From Leishmania martiniquensis (lineage: Eukaryota; Euglenozoa; Kinetoplastea; Trypanosomatida; Trypanosomatidae): a stretch of DNA of 50,000 nt. A program made the position numbers and the translations under genes. Shown piece by piece: positions 1 to 9,297 of the stretch; positions within the stretch are counted from its first letter, which is position 1, and every line of letters begins with the position of its first letter. The notes beneath the pieces are model-generated. The model was given only the letters and a program-made list of their open reading frames with translations, did no database searches and was not told the origin of the DNA. The stretch spans positions 752,501 through 802,500 of the forward strand of contig NC_090159.1 of NCBI RefSeq assembly GCF_017916325.1, written 5' to 3'.

Positions 1-1124
1 GTCCCTGGCGGCGCCTCTACCGCCTCGCCGCTGACCCCCACAGCGGGCGAGGACGGGGCGGACGCGAGAAGGAAAGCGGCATAGTCAAAGAAGAGTTCGC
101 GATGCCGCGCACTGTCGGGCCGTGTGAGCAGGCGAGCGATGAGGAGGGCGGCCGCCTCACGGCACTTGGATGTGTCCACGAGGAAGCGGCTCGCCGTTAC
201 CAGGGTGGCGTCCGACAGCGATAAACGTCCCACCGCCACCGAGACACCGCCTTCCTCGGCGTGGTTCGTGTCGACAAGAGCTAGGGAGAAAGGGACGAGG
301 ACGAGGTTTGAGAGCCACAACAGCAGACAGTAGCGCACCTCCCACTCCCGCTGTCGCATCGCGTCGGCCACCCACAGTTGAAGCGTGTAAAAGACGTCCT
401 CGTAGTGCCCCACGTCGTTGGGGAAGTGACTCGTACAGCACTTCTCTCCAGCCGTCTTGATGACACTGTAGAGGGCCTTGCAGACTGCGTGCAGCGGCGT
501 CTTGGGGGCATCCGTGTCAAACATAGTCAAGTCCTGGCCCAGCGCACTTGCCACCACCAGCGTCTGCGTGGCCGTCGTGGACGTCGGCGGCGCGGACAGA
601 TCCCCCACCGTGGTGGCCGACTTGAGGGGTTGGCCAGCCCCTACAGTCACCGGGGACAACTGCCCTACGCTCGGCTCCGTCTCGCGTGCCCACACCTCGC
701 CGGCATTGGGCAGGTAGCGTAGGAGCAGATCCACGAGAGGCGTCATCAGCACCTCCAGGTAGGGGTGCAAAATGTGCGGGCTGTCCTGGTAACGGTCGAC
801 GATCTTCGCGAAGCGCCCCTCCAGCATGGCCGCCACCCCGTTCGGGTCCTGCCCGACAGAGGGCAGCAGCCCCTCATTTGTCGGTGGCAGCAGCGCGGCA
901 GCGCGGGCGATCAGCGCAACACACTCCTCCTCCTCCTCGAAGAACGACGGATCGCACGTTTCCTCGTCCACGTTGCTGCTGAGCGTGTTCCCGCTGGCAG
1001 CGACATGAGCGTCCTCATCCGCGCCGGGCGCAGTGCCTTCGATGGGCATTGCCACGGCTGGCACGAGGTCACTTGCATCTGCCCACGCATCCGCTGGCGC
1101 CTTCTCTACCCGAAGTGACGACAT
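1..1124 (-). CDS. TBCD: Tubulin-folding cofactor D, N-terminal part (cut by window edge)
   Basis: The frame opens with ATG at 1124 and stays open to the left edge, giving about 374 residues of a longer protein. Cofactor D is a large HEAT-repeat chaperone that binds beta-tubulin and, with cofactors C and E and Arl2, assembles the alpha/beta dimer in the cytosol. Family hallmarks are visible in order: a block around residues 110-125 (DRYQDSPHILHPYLE), a conserved helix reading LYSVIKTAGEK, the segment WEVRYCLLLWLSNLVLVPF, and an AAALLIARLLTRPDS block. These match the N-terminal part of animal and fungal TBCD well. An acidic stretch (FFEEEEE) precedes the domain. The C-terminal two thirds lie outside the window, so intactness cannot be judged. 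Confidence 0.87.
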   Translation of the reverse strand, partial: MSSLRVEKAPADAWADASDLVPAVAMPIEGTAPGADEDAHVAASGNTLSSNVDEETCDPSFFEEEEECVALIARAAALLPPTNEGLLPSVGQDPNGVAAMLEGRFAKIVDRYQDSPHILHPYLEVLMTPLVDLLLRYLPNAGEVWARETEPSVGQLSPVTVGAGQPLKSATTVGDLSAPPTSTTATQTLVVASALGQDLTMFDTDAPKTPLHAVCKALYSVIKTAGEKCCTSHFPNDVGHYEDVFYTLQLWVADAMRQREWEVRYCLLLWLSNLVLVPFSLALVDTNHAEEGGVSVAVGRLSLSDATLVTASRFLVDTSKCREAAALLIARLLTRPDSARHRELFFDYAAFLLASAPSSPAVGVSGEAVEAPPG

Positions 1125-2413
1125 CGGCGACTGGCGAGAACACAAAGTTCCAAACGGCAGGAAGGGGGCGAAAGTGAACGCGCCGCAACAAACACCCGCA
1201 CGTTCCTTCGCTTGTGTGGGCTATGCCCGATTGATGGCGCCTCTTAATTTCTACTCTCTTGAATGGTGTACGTGCTCCTATGGCTGAGGTGCGCGTGCGC
1301 GTCGGTTGGTGCGCCCGCTTGTTGGTGAGCTTGACGGGGGAGTCATGCTGAGCAGCCGAAAGAGTGCCACGTTGCGGGTGAAACGCAGCGGGGATGGAGA
1401 TGGAGAGATGGGGTACAGGTCACAGAAGGGAAGTGCTGAAAAGATGTCAAGAGAGAAGTGGGCGAGCGTCGCTGCAACCAGAAGTTGGGCTCTCACTCGC
1501 AGCGTTTGAGGGGAGCGGCGGGGCAGAGTGGTGAGGCGGCGCATCTAAGGTGACACGCCCAAGGGTGCCCTGTGCCCCCCATCCTAAGCTCTTCGACCGC
1601 TCACTGTCCCCCCTTTTCTGCAGAATGGCGAAGAACGACAGTGCCCCATAGCCCGTGGCTACCCGCGCACTTTGTACCGTCACTTACTCAGACGAGCCAA
1701 GGCACACGACAGATGCCCTCTGATTCCACAGTTTTGCATCTCCATCGGGTGAGTGAGTCCTGGTGATAAGGTATACCTAAGCCTGGTGACGGGGCTCAGC
1801 ACCGTCACTGTGGCGGAACCAGAGCGATTCATCACCGCGGATGTCGGCGGCCATGGCCCTCAATGGCGTCGCGTCGCGGCGACCTGTGACGCTGCACACA
1901 GACCGTGCCACGCGCAGGATGGGCACAGTGCCCGCGTGGCTCGAGCGCATTCCACACGGCCCTCGCGGAGTAGTGCTGGGGTGCGCGTCTGAGTCGCCCT
2001 GAAGGGGGTGCATGGCATGGCGACCAGCGTCATGGGGGCGGCTGTGAGGGGTGTCTACACGGCTGTTGCGCACCGCGAAGGCGGTAGAGCCCAGGGCGGG
2101 GCAGGGCAGGGCGGAATGGTGCTCGTCTATTCGGCACGACAGAGAGTGGATGTGAATGGGTCACGAAGAAAATGGGGCACACGAGAGTGCGCATGCACAC
2201 CCATTCCACCCACACACGCGCACACGCCGGACAAGGGAGAGAGAGAGAAGCAGAGGCGGCCATACGAAGCAAGCGAAAAGGGAGACTGGGACAGCGCGCT
2301 TACCAGCGAAGGGTGCGGGAGGGACGTGAACGGTGGGGGAGGGGGCAGTGATGTGAGGCAAGGGTGCCCGCAAGCAGACCCACACGAATACATCAGCATG
2401 CCAAATACGTGCG
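1125..2413. other. Intergenic region between SDR and cofactor D genes
   Basis: No gene is supported here. The stretch must hold the SDR 3' UTR and the cofactor D 5' UTR. Its main content is one arm of the 364-bp inverted repeat (1765-2128). To its right (2129-2413) the sequence is purine-rich with CACACG runs typical of trypanosomatid UTRs. Confidence 0.7.
1765..2128 (+). repeat. 364-bp inverted repeat, left arm
   Basis: The reverse complement of this block recurs at 11734-12097 with a single mismatch seen (A at 2116 here, G on the matching strand of the other arm). Identity starts at GATAAGG and ends at GCTCGTCT; flanks on both sides are unrelated. The block is more complex in sequence than the surrounding UTRs. 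Near its left end it can fold into a small hairpin (GTGACGG at 1786-1792 with CCGTCAC at 1802-1808). Frames run through both strands, but none resembles a protein. It may derive from a SIDER-type retroposon, but I cannot prove family membership without a repeat library. Confidence 0.93.
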
Positions 2414-3193
2414 CTACTTGGCTGTCAAACGCGTTGCTCCGTCAAGACGAACGCACTCGCCGTTCATGTATCGATTCGAAAAGAGGAAGGCGACCAGATG
2501 GGCAAACTCTTCGGGCTTTCCGAGGCGGGGCGGGTACGGCACAGTCGCGCCCAGTGCCGCACCCAATGCGGGCGGCAGCAGCGGCGTTTCCATGACGCCG
2601 GGGCAAATGGTGTTGACGCGAATGCGCTGCCCAGCGAGCTCTCGGGCTAACGGCAGCGTTAGACTCACGACGCCGCCCTTGCTGGCTGCATAGGCGGCCT
2701 GGCCAATCTGGCCCTCGTAGGCCGCCACACTCGCGGTATTCACAAGAACCCCGCGGTCCTCTTCAGCGCCGATCTCGGCGGTGTTCCTCTGCATTGCTTC
2801 GGCTGCTAGCCGGCATACGTTAAAGGTGCCGACAAGGTTCACGTGCACAGTCTTGCTGAAGAGCTCGATGGAGTGAGCGCCCTTCTTACCTACTACCTTT
2901 GCTGCTGGGCAGATACCGGCACAGTTGACGGCCCCGAAGAGCGACGTCCCGGCAAACTCCTCCGCTGCCTTGATGGCCGCCTGCACCTCGGTCTCACTAC
3001 ACACATCCGTGGCGACAAACCTTCCGTTGACCTCCTCCGCCACCCGCATGCCCTGCTCCACATTGCGGTCCAGCAGCGTCACCTTGGCCCCATTCTGCGC
3101 GAGAAAGCGCGCTGTAGCGGCCCCGAGCCCTGAGGCGGCCCCTGTCACCAGGATGGCGCGGCCAGCGATGGACTGAATGGACTTTACCTGCAT
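2414..3193 (-). CDS. Short-chain dehydrogenase/reductase, HSD10-like (3-hydroxyacyl-CoA dehydrogenase type 2)
   Basis: This 259-residue protein has the complete classical SDR set: cofactor motif TGAASGLG at 17-24, an acidic Asp42 after beta-2 (favouring NAD over NADP), NCAG at 90-93, catalytic Ser155, Tyr168 and Lys172 in the YxxxK arrangement, and a PG motif after the active site. Length and the stretch ending ICPGVMETPLL fit the HSD17B10 (type 2 hydroxyacyl-CoA dehydrogenase) branch. That enzyme oxidises short-chain 3-hydroxyacyl-CoAs and in animals is also a mitochondrial RNase P subunit; the second role is not implied here. No clear targeting peptide is seen. Family assignment is firm; the exact substrate is inferred. 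Confidence 0.88.
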   Translation of the reverse strand: MQVKSIQSIAGRAILVTGAASGLGAATARFLAQNGAKVTLLDRNVEQGMRVAEEVNGRFVATDVCSETEVQAAIKAAEEFAGTSLFGAVNCAGICPAAKVVGKKGAHSIELFSKTVHVNLVGTFNVCRLAAEAMQRNTAEIGAEEDRGVLVNTASVAAYEGQIGQAAYAASKGGVVSLTLPLARELAGQRIRVNTICPGVMETPLLPPALGAALGATVPYPPRLGKPEEFAHLVAFLFSNRYMNGECVRLDGATRLTAK

Positions 3194-4080
3194 GCCCGCC
3201 CCCCTTTTTTAACAGCAACCGCAAATTGACTGGGGAGCAGCTTGAAGAAACCGTGAACGAGTTTCAGCTGAGAAGATCTCTGCGGATGCTGCAGATCGCG
3301 AAAGAGGAGGGGGCAGGGAGGAACAGTGCTTGCTCGTATGCTTCGAGTAGTGGCGGGGCGAAGTGTAGCGAGGTGCTATGGCGCTGATGCTGCTGTGTGT
3401 GCGCGGCGGAGGGAGAGGAGGCAAAGGGCTGAGCGGAGAAGGCTGTGGAGGAGCGGATCCGGTAGACGAAAAAAGAAAGGGTGCGGTGACAAGAGCAGCA
3501 GCCGTGGCAGAAATAGCGTCACATGTCATGTCAGAGCGGCAGGACCGACTGACTGCAGAGGGAGGGCGGCGGCGGCGATGCAAGGGGAAGGGCGGGGGGC
3601 CCGCAGTGCATGCGATGACTCCGTATTCCCCGGGGTACAGCGACAAGCTCATACTGAAAAATATGAAGTCATGGCCTCTCTCGGCAAGGTGAATTCAGTT
3701 GCCGAGAATGCACTGAAGAGTCTGTGGTCGCCTGCCTTATTTACCACCGGTGCGTCTTACCTCTTGCCCTCAGCTTTACTGAGCCTTTCATGACGCACAC
3801 ACACACACACGTCCTTCTCCCTCGGTCCATCTCCGCCTCTCGCACCGTCACACCCATAGAAGACAGGGGAGAGAGGGAGGGGATACGTGCCTGCGACGTG
3901 ACGTACGTAAGGGAGGAGGAGGAGGGTGGTGGTGGGGGCTCATTAGCAAACGCCGCTGACCCCCTCCCCCCCACACGCACACACACACACACCAGTAGGC
4001 CAATGCACACCGACCCCTACCACGGCACGTAACAGCAACACACTCGCAGACGTATAGCGGCCCGCTCGCTGTCGCATCCT
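3194..4080. other. Intergenic region between BolA and SDR genes
   Basis: No gene supported. It contains purine-rich tracts, CA runs near 3796-3810 and 3977-3992, and codon-poor sequence consistent with the 3' UTR of the BolA gene and the 5' UTR of the SDR gene. Confidence 0.6.
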
Positions 4081-4347
4081 TTACTTGCTTTTGGTATTCA
4101 GCGTGAAGCCATGGATGGCGCTGATCTCCTCCTTCAGCACGCTGTTGACGAGTCGATGCTGCTGAATGAGCGACTTACCCTCAAAGACTGGCGATACGAT
4201 GTCGATGTTGAAGAAGCTGCCACAACCGGCACTGGCATCGACGACTCTGACGGACTGGACAGGCTTCAGGGCCTCGCTGGACTCTAGCTTTGCCTGGATG
4301 TCAGCCGCCGTGTAGGCCACGAGAAGGCGCGGTGCGACTCGAAGCAT
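4081..4347 (-). CDS. BolA-like protein, BOLA3 type
   Basis: The 88-residue protein is almost entirely a BolA domain. The helix-turn-helix-like signature is clear ([19 protein letters not shown], then IHGFTL). Cys42 in the GCG loop and His79 in the IHG motif are the pair expected to hold a 2Fe-2S cluster together with a monothiol glutaredoxin in BOLA3-type proteins. In other eukaryotes BOLA3 works in mitochondria with GLRX5/NFU1 to pass clusters to lipoate synthase and respiratory enzymes. The first 12 residues ([12 protein letters not shown]) are hydrophobic with two arginines and could act as a short mitochondrial presequence. The start is the only ATG upstream of the domain in this frame. 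Confidence 0.88.
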   Translation of the reverse strand: MLRVAPRLLVAYTAADIQAKLESSEALKPVQSVRVVDASAGCGSFFNIDIVSPVFEGKSLIQQHRLVNSVLKEEISAIHGFTLNTKSK

Positions 4348-7197
4348 GACGGCCTTTGGTGAGCAGACGAAGATGGGAGGGGTAGACGAAAAGGCTGTGT
4401 GTATGTGTTACTGCAAAGGCTGAGAAATCGCTGGTGCGGTGTGAAGAGGATGCCGGCAGGAGAAGCAGCAGTGGTAATGATAAGCGAGTGCGAGGGTGAG
4501 AGGGGGGGACGAATAGACAAGGAGTGTGAGATGGAGGCGCCCTGTGTGTGTGTGTGGGGGGGAGTGGGAGTGGGAGGGATGGGCAATAATAATAAAAAGA
4601 GCAGAAAATTTGCTGCTATTGTTGACGTTCAGTGGCTCCACTTCCGGGCTGCACACTCTCGTGTGGCCGCGCGACTTTGCTGCCGTTACTTTAGGGCGGC
4701 GGCTGTATGGTGAAGGTGGTCAGGAAAGATGGGAGGGAAGGGGATACCCCTATGCACGCGGTGTACGTCCTTTTCGTCTCAGCCTACGTGCACGTAAACG
4801 GCACGTCACGGCCGGTCGCACCCCCAGGGAGGAGTGCTTGCAAGAGGAAGGAGGGGGCGGGGGACCTTCGGGCAAAGTTGCTGGGTGCGCCGGTGATATC
4901 CACCACACGCCCGGCAGACGACGGGCACGGCTGGGTCGCACTATTACCGTGATCGCGTCAAGTGATGGCGCATAGAGAAGCAGAGGAGGAGAGAGAACTA
5001 CCACAGCGCCAACTGCAATCATGACAGACCCCGCCCGCGCCACTCTCGATGAGTGAGCGAGAATGCTGAGTAGAGGAGTCCATGCAACAAGACAGCGTAG
5101 ATAAGGCGACGCGTCCCTCGTGCGTACTGCCGGGCTGACGTTGGCTGCTGGCACAGCCCATCGAGTCGCTTCCAAAGTGCTCGACAGCGTTGACCCCTCC
5201 TCAAGGCAGCCTTCAGTTTTTGCTCGCCACTGTACCGCGCGCCAGACGTCAGATTGACAACGCGCTGCGGCAAGCGGCAGCCGCTTCGGCTCCCCTTATG
5301 GCGCCGTCATCCCGACGAAGCCGTCTTCACAGGCGGCACCACCACCAGCACTACCCACCATCTATCCGTGCGCTTGGTGTCATCACCTACAGAGCAAAGA
5401 ACCCCAACCAGCTGGCCTTGAGCAGCTTCAGCGCCACCTCACCCACCAAGCGGCGGGATGTGGGGTTATGCGCTCTTCCAAATGTGAGTGCTGGCGATGG
5501 CTATCGTACCGGGTGCGCCACTCTTCCAGCTCCGAGGTGCGCTGTCGTGCCTCGGCCAGACGGATGCGGGCCGTCCCAGAGGAGGGGCCGCGCTTGATTT
5601 GTTAGCGGTGTCCATGATGCAGGTACCGTACAAGCGTAGAGACACGCGAAAGGCCTTCAGCCGCACCTCCCAACTGACTCCTCGGGCTTGCAGAGAGATG
5701 AGCCGCGGTGAGCAGTTGTCGCGGTGCTCAAGCACAGCAGGGCACCAAAGGCTGCCGCCACCACCGCCACCGCGGTCGGCCTCCTCGCTGCGAGCGGGGA
5801 AATCGCCGGCGTGCTTGTCCTCGGATCTTGTCGGCGGGTCAGCTTGGTAGAACACTCAGCGAGGCTTACCCTTTTGCATGGAGGCGCGTGCGTCTGAGGA
5901 GCTAGAGGCGTTGGAAGCGTTCATGTGGCCTTGGCCGGCCTCGTGATGCTACCGCCGACACTGCCGCGTCTCCTCGTGGGGGGTGCCGGTTAACAAGAGC
6001 GCTGCACTCTTTGGACGCGCGGACGACGGCGCTTCAGGTGCTGTGCGCTCGACGTCGGTCGCAGGCAAAGACAGAGGCCCGGAAGGGCCTTCATGCGCCA
6101 CACTTCTGTCTCCTTCACAGCGCTGCTTTTGCATCCCCGATGAGCAGAGGTGGGGGCGCACCTCTTCGCGCGATGCCACCGTTTAGGGGCTCCACTCTCA
6201 GTGCAGGGGCTGAGCGGCCCATGTCGCTGTCCACTTCGGAGCTATCGCTGGTGGTGAGACGGTTTTAAGCGCCAACATGACGTGAGATCGCGAGATCGAC
6301 TCATCGCCGCTGATGCTGGCAATCATGTACTGGACGGCGCTCTGTCGGAGCGGCCTGTGGCCGTGAATACCTCTGTGCGATCCACATGATGGAGAAAGGG
6401 CGGGGGTGGCTGGAGGGCATTACGCCGGAACATCACGCTGCCTATTGGCAGTGGGTGCCTGAGCCGCATCCCCGGGGGAGGCACCACTGTGTCCGTGGAG
6501 CGTGCAGGAGAACACGTAAAGAGAGAGAGAAAAGGGGAGGGAGATAAGTAGGCACGTACACCTTGACTGATTGAAATCGAGCGGAAAAGGGGCCGACGCA
6601 TGCTGGCAGGGAGTGCCGCTCCGCGGGCGGGGGTGACCGGAACGGCACCGTCTACGCCGCAGCGCCCAGCACCGAGCCTCCTCTGCGCTCCCACCCCTCC
6701 CTCTCTTCCCTACTTTGTGTTTCATTCATTCAGGAGCACGCCTGGGCGCAGAGGGGACGGAGGGAGGGTGGGAGAGCGGAGGAGGGACTGAAGTCGCACG
6801 CGGGCGGTGGAGAGATGGAGAGTCTCAATGCTTCGTATTAGGGCCAAATAAGTGAAATCAGTGTAACAAAGGAGGGCAAAGGAGAAAGGGGGCGGGCGGG
6901 CGAAGGAAAGGTCTCCAGCGGAGTTCGCAAGCGAACGAGATGGGGTGCGGTGAGAGCGCGCGGAACCCTTCCGCCTCCTCCACCTTCCCTTACAGCGCAT
7001 CTCCTATCGCATCTGAATCTCCTCCACCATCGCAACCTCGCGCGCCGCTGCGTGCCAACCGTAAGCGGACACAATAAGGGGCCATGAAGGCAGCAGAGGC
7101 GGAGAAGGTGCGGAGCGCGTGGGAGGAAGGGTCATGGGACGTTACATCATCTTGCACGTGCGCACCCTTCTCACTCCACCGCGTTTAGGCAACCGCT
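4348..7197. other. Long intergenic region between uL24 and BolA genes
   Basis: No intact gene. The centre (about 4930-6270) is sequence-complex and looks like a decayed gene, described separately. The right part (6500-7197) is purine-rich UTR-like sequence. At 6075-6090 a perfect 6-bp stem (AGGCCC/GGGCCT) closes a GGAA tetraloop. Confidence 0.6.
4930..6270 (-). pseudogene. Possible decayed gene of a membrane protein with coiled coil
   Basis: This block differs from the simple-sequence UTRs around it and, on the minus strand, gives protein-like fragments that switch frame and are broken by stops. Right to left I see: a Ser/Pro-rich stretch beginning NRLTTSDSSEVDSDMG (near 6260); a fragment rich in Pro/Ser/Ala (to about 5950); a hydrophobic run PTAVAVVAAAFGALLCL (about 5770) that could be a membrane helix; a charged helical piece RLAEARQRTSELEEWR (about 5540); LVGEVALKLLKASWLGFF (about 5430); and a second hydrophobic run MIAVGAVVVLSPPLLLY (about 5000). 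At least four frame changes or stops would be needed. Homology is unknown. The alternative is non-coding DNA with chance open frames. Confidence 0.4.
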
Positions 7198-7629
7198 TTA
7201 GTCCATCTGCTGCATGGCCTTGTCCGCGGCGCTGATCTTGCCCTTGCCCTTGTCGGTCTTCGACGAGCGATCCTTGCGCTCCAGGATGGCCTTGCGGTGG
7301 TGCGTCAGCTTCAGCTTCGTGATCTCGACGTTGGAGGGGTGGATGCCGACGGGCACGGTGGAGCCGTTCGCCTTCTCGCGGTTAACCTTATCGATGTGGA
7401 TGACCCACTTGAGGCGGTAGCACGCCGTCACCTTGCCCTCGCGGCCCTTGAAAGTACCACGCTTCACGATGACCTCGTCGTCCTTGCGCACAGGCATGGC
7501 ACGCACGTTGTACTTGGCGCGCAGTTCCTTGGAGAGCGGAGCGCTCATGAGCACACGGCGCACATGGCTGGGGGCCTGGAAGTGCGCACGGCGGGCCTTG
7601 CGGCGAGAGCCACACTTGATGCTGGCCAT
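7198..7629 (-). CDS. RPL26: 60S ribosomal protein L26 (uL24)
   Basis: The 143-residue product matches eukaryotic L26 over its whole length. The KOW motif is obvious at about 50-82 ([19 protein letters not shown]). The basic N-terminal tail ([20 protein letters not shown]), the central [12 protein letters not shown] strand and the Lys-rich tail are typical. uL24 binds 25S/28S rRNA near the exit tunnel of the large subunit. The ATG is preceded on the sense strand by CGCCTCTAG, with the AG at 7636-7637, a plausible spliced-leader site leaving a very short leader. Confidence 0.96.
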   Translation of the reverse strand: MASIKCGSRRKARRAHFQAPSHVRRVLMSAPLSKELRAKYNVRAMPVRKDDEVIVKRGTFKGREGKVTACYRLKWVIHIDKVNREKANGSTVPVGIHPSNVEITKLKLTHHRKAILERKDRSSKTDKGKGKISAADKAMQQMD

Positions 7630-8945
7630 CTTGACCTAGAGGCGAAATGCGGGTCGGAAAGACTATACGATTGCGGTGTGTGTTCGCGTGCGTTTGTGCA
7701 TGTGTGGCCAAGAGAAAACAGCAGGCAATGAATAAAGCGAGTGAGAGAGAGACAGAGGGAAGGTGCTGCTATTGCGGTGGCAGTGGCGACAGCACGAGAA
7801 GGCGCGCCAGCTTAGGCTGTGCGAGATCGGCGCCACTGCTGTGGAGCACACACACACACTCATATATATGTATATGCCGCACTAATCTGTTCACTTTCTG
7901 TTTTCCTCCATTTTTTTTTCGCTATCATCCACACACTTCTACACAGGCCGCGACGAATGGGGGGGGAGCGGCGGCAGGGGGGAGGTTGTCTGGTAGCTGT
8001 CCGTCCACCACAATTTTTATGCGCCACTGTTTCTCTTTTCCTATTTCAGCGTGTGTGTGTGTGCACTGTCAGCGACAGATCACCCGTAATCGCACACCCA
8101 CCCACACACACGCACATGCACACTCTAGAAGACAAGGCGTCGGTGGAATCATGAGTGGGACGGATGCAGTGAGCACATAAACAGAACATCAAAGGCAGAG
8201 ATATAATGACAGGGAAAGACAGGGGGAGAGAGAGAAAGGATGATGCCCCGCTGTCCTCCTTCTCCTGCCCGTTTTGCCTCTCCACGTCTGTCGAGCACAC
8301 CGCCATCTTACACATCTGTGCCGTTTCAGATTTTTTTCTTGTGCTTCGTGTACACATCTGAACGTATTCGTAAACCGGGTACAGGGCGCGATCGCTCTCC
8401 ACCGGACACCTCTGACTTTGTCGTGCCGATGCCGTCGTGCCTCTGCCTACCTGTGTGTGTATGTGTGCCTCCGTAGACCTGAAAGCGCTCATGCATACAA
8501 CTCACGCCGCCAAATGCATGCACGCGCACACAAAAAGGAAATGCCCCCTTTTTTCGCACTCTCGTAGGCACGGTACGAGTCGCTGGCGGACCCCTCTTTC
8601 CCCTTCCCTCCAAAACTGGCGCCCAAGGAAAGTGCGTGCCGCCTCGCTCAACTCCCACGCGGGTGACTCCAAAGACAACGCAGAAAAATGAGACCTGCTC
8701 TGCACACACACACACACGCAGAGAGAAAAACGCGTACGGCAGGCGCCCCACATCTATTTGCCCACCAGCGGCGCAAGGGCACCTGAGAAAGCAAACATGT
8801 GAGAAATGGGGGAGGAGGGGGGAGACCCGGCACGAAATGCACCACCACCACCACCCCCGAGGGAAACACAAGTAAAGGCGTTAACGAGCAAAAACGAAAA
8901 GCATCTGAGTCAGCGAGTGACAGGAAGAGAGGGAGAGGAAGGCGC

Positions 8946-8983
8946 GGGGGGGGGAGGGGGTGAGAGGGTGAGGGGGGAGGGGG
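8946..8983 (+). repeat. G-run tract with quadruplex potential
   Basis: Five G runs of 9, 5, 3, 6 and 5 bases are separated by short A/T-containing spacers on the plus strand. This satisfies the usual pattern for an intramolecular G-quadruplex. The transcribed RNA of this unit would carry the C-rich strand, so any quadruplex would be in DNA or antisense RNA. Confidence 0.55.
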
Positions 8984-9012
8984 TGAGATAAGCAGACAGA
9001 CACACATATACG

Positions 9013-9028
9013 TACATGTATACATGTA
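9013..9028. repeat. 16-bp perfect palindrome
   Basis: TACATGTATACATGTA reads identically on both strands and lies in a short alternating purine/pyrimidine stretch (about 9000-9110, with CATATA and TATATA steps). It falls in the transketolase 3' flank. No function is assigned. Confidence 0.7.
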
Positions 9029-9297
9029 TAAACATATATGCTCACGTATGCGCAAGCAGACGCCGGCTTGCTCGATACAGCCGTTGTGCATATATATACC
9101 TGCGGTTGTGTGCGTGTAATCAGCCCCCATCGCCCACAGGAAATATTTAGGAGAGAGAGGAAAGAGAGAGAGGGCGAGACGAAGAGGCGAAAGGTAAACA
9201 GTTCCGTCAGCGCCACTGGTCATCCTCTACGGCCATGCTCGCTTGCCTGACTCCTAACGGTGTCGTCCCGTATGCTTCGGTGTGTGTCGCATCACTT

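Larger units (their letters stand above)
7630..9297. other. Intergenic region between transketolase and uL24 genes
   Basis: No gene supported. It should hold the transketolase 3' UTR. It contains many CA/TG and CT-rich runs, a G-run tract (8946-8983) and a 16-bp palindrome (9013-9028), listed separately. Hydrophobic or Ser/Cys-rich open frames across it are products of the simple repeats. Confidence 0.6.

Noticed and set aside
5466..5855. 129-residue minus-strand open frame as an intact small gene
   Set aside because: It covers only one fragment of the putative relic, other frames give equally protein-like pieces, and no domain is seen; listed as part of the relic instead.
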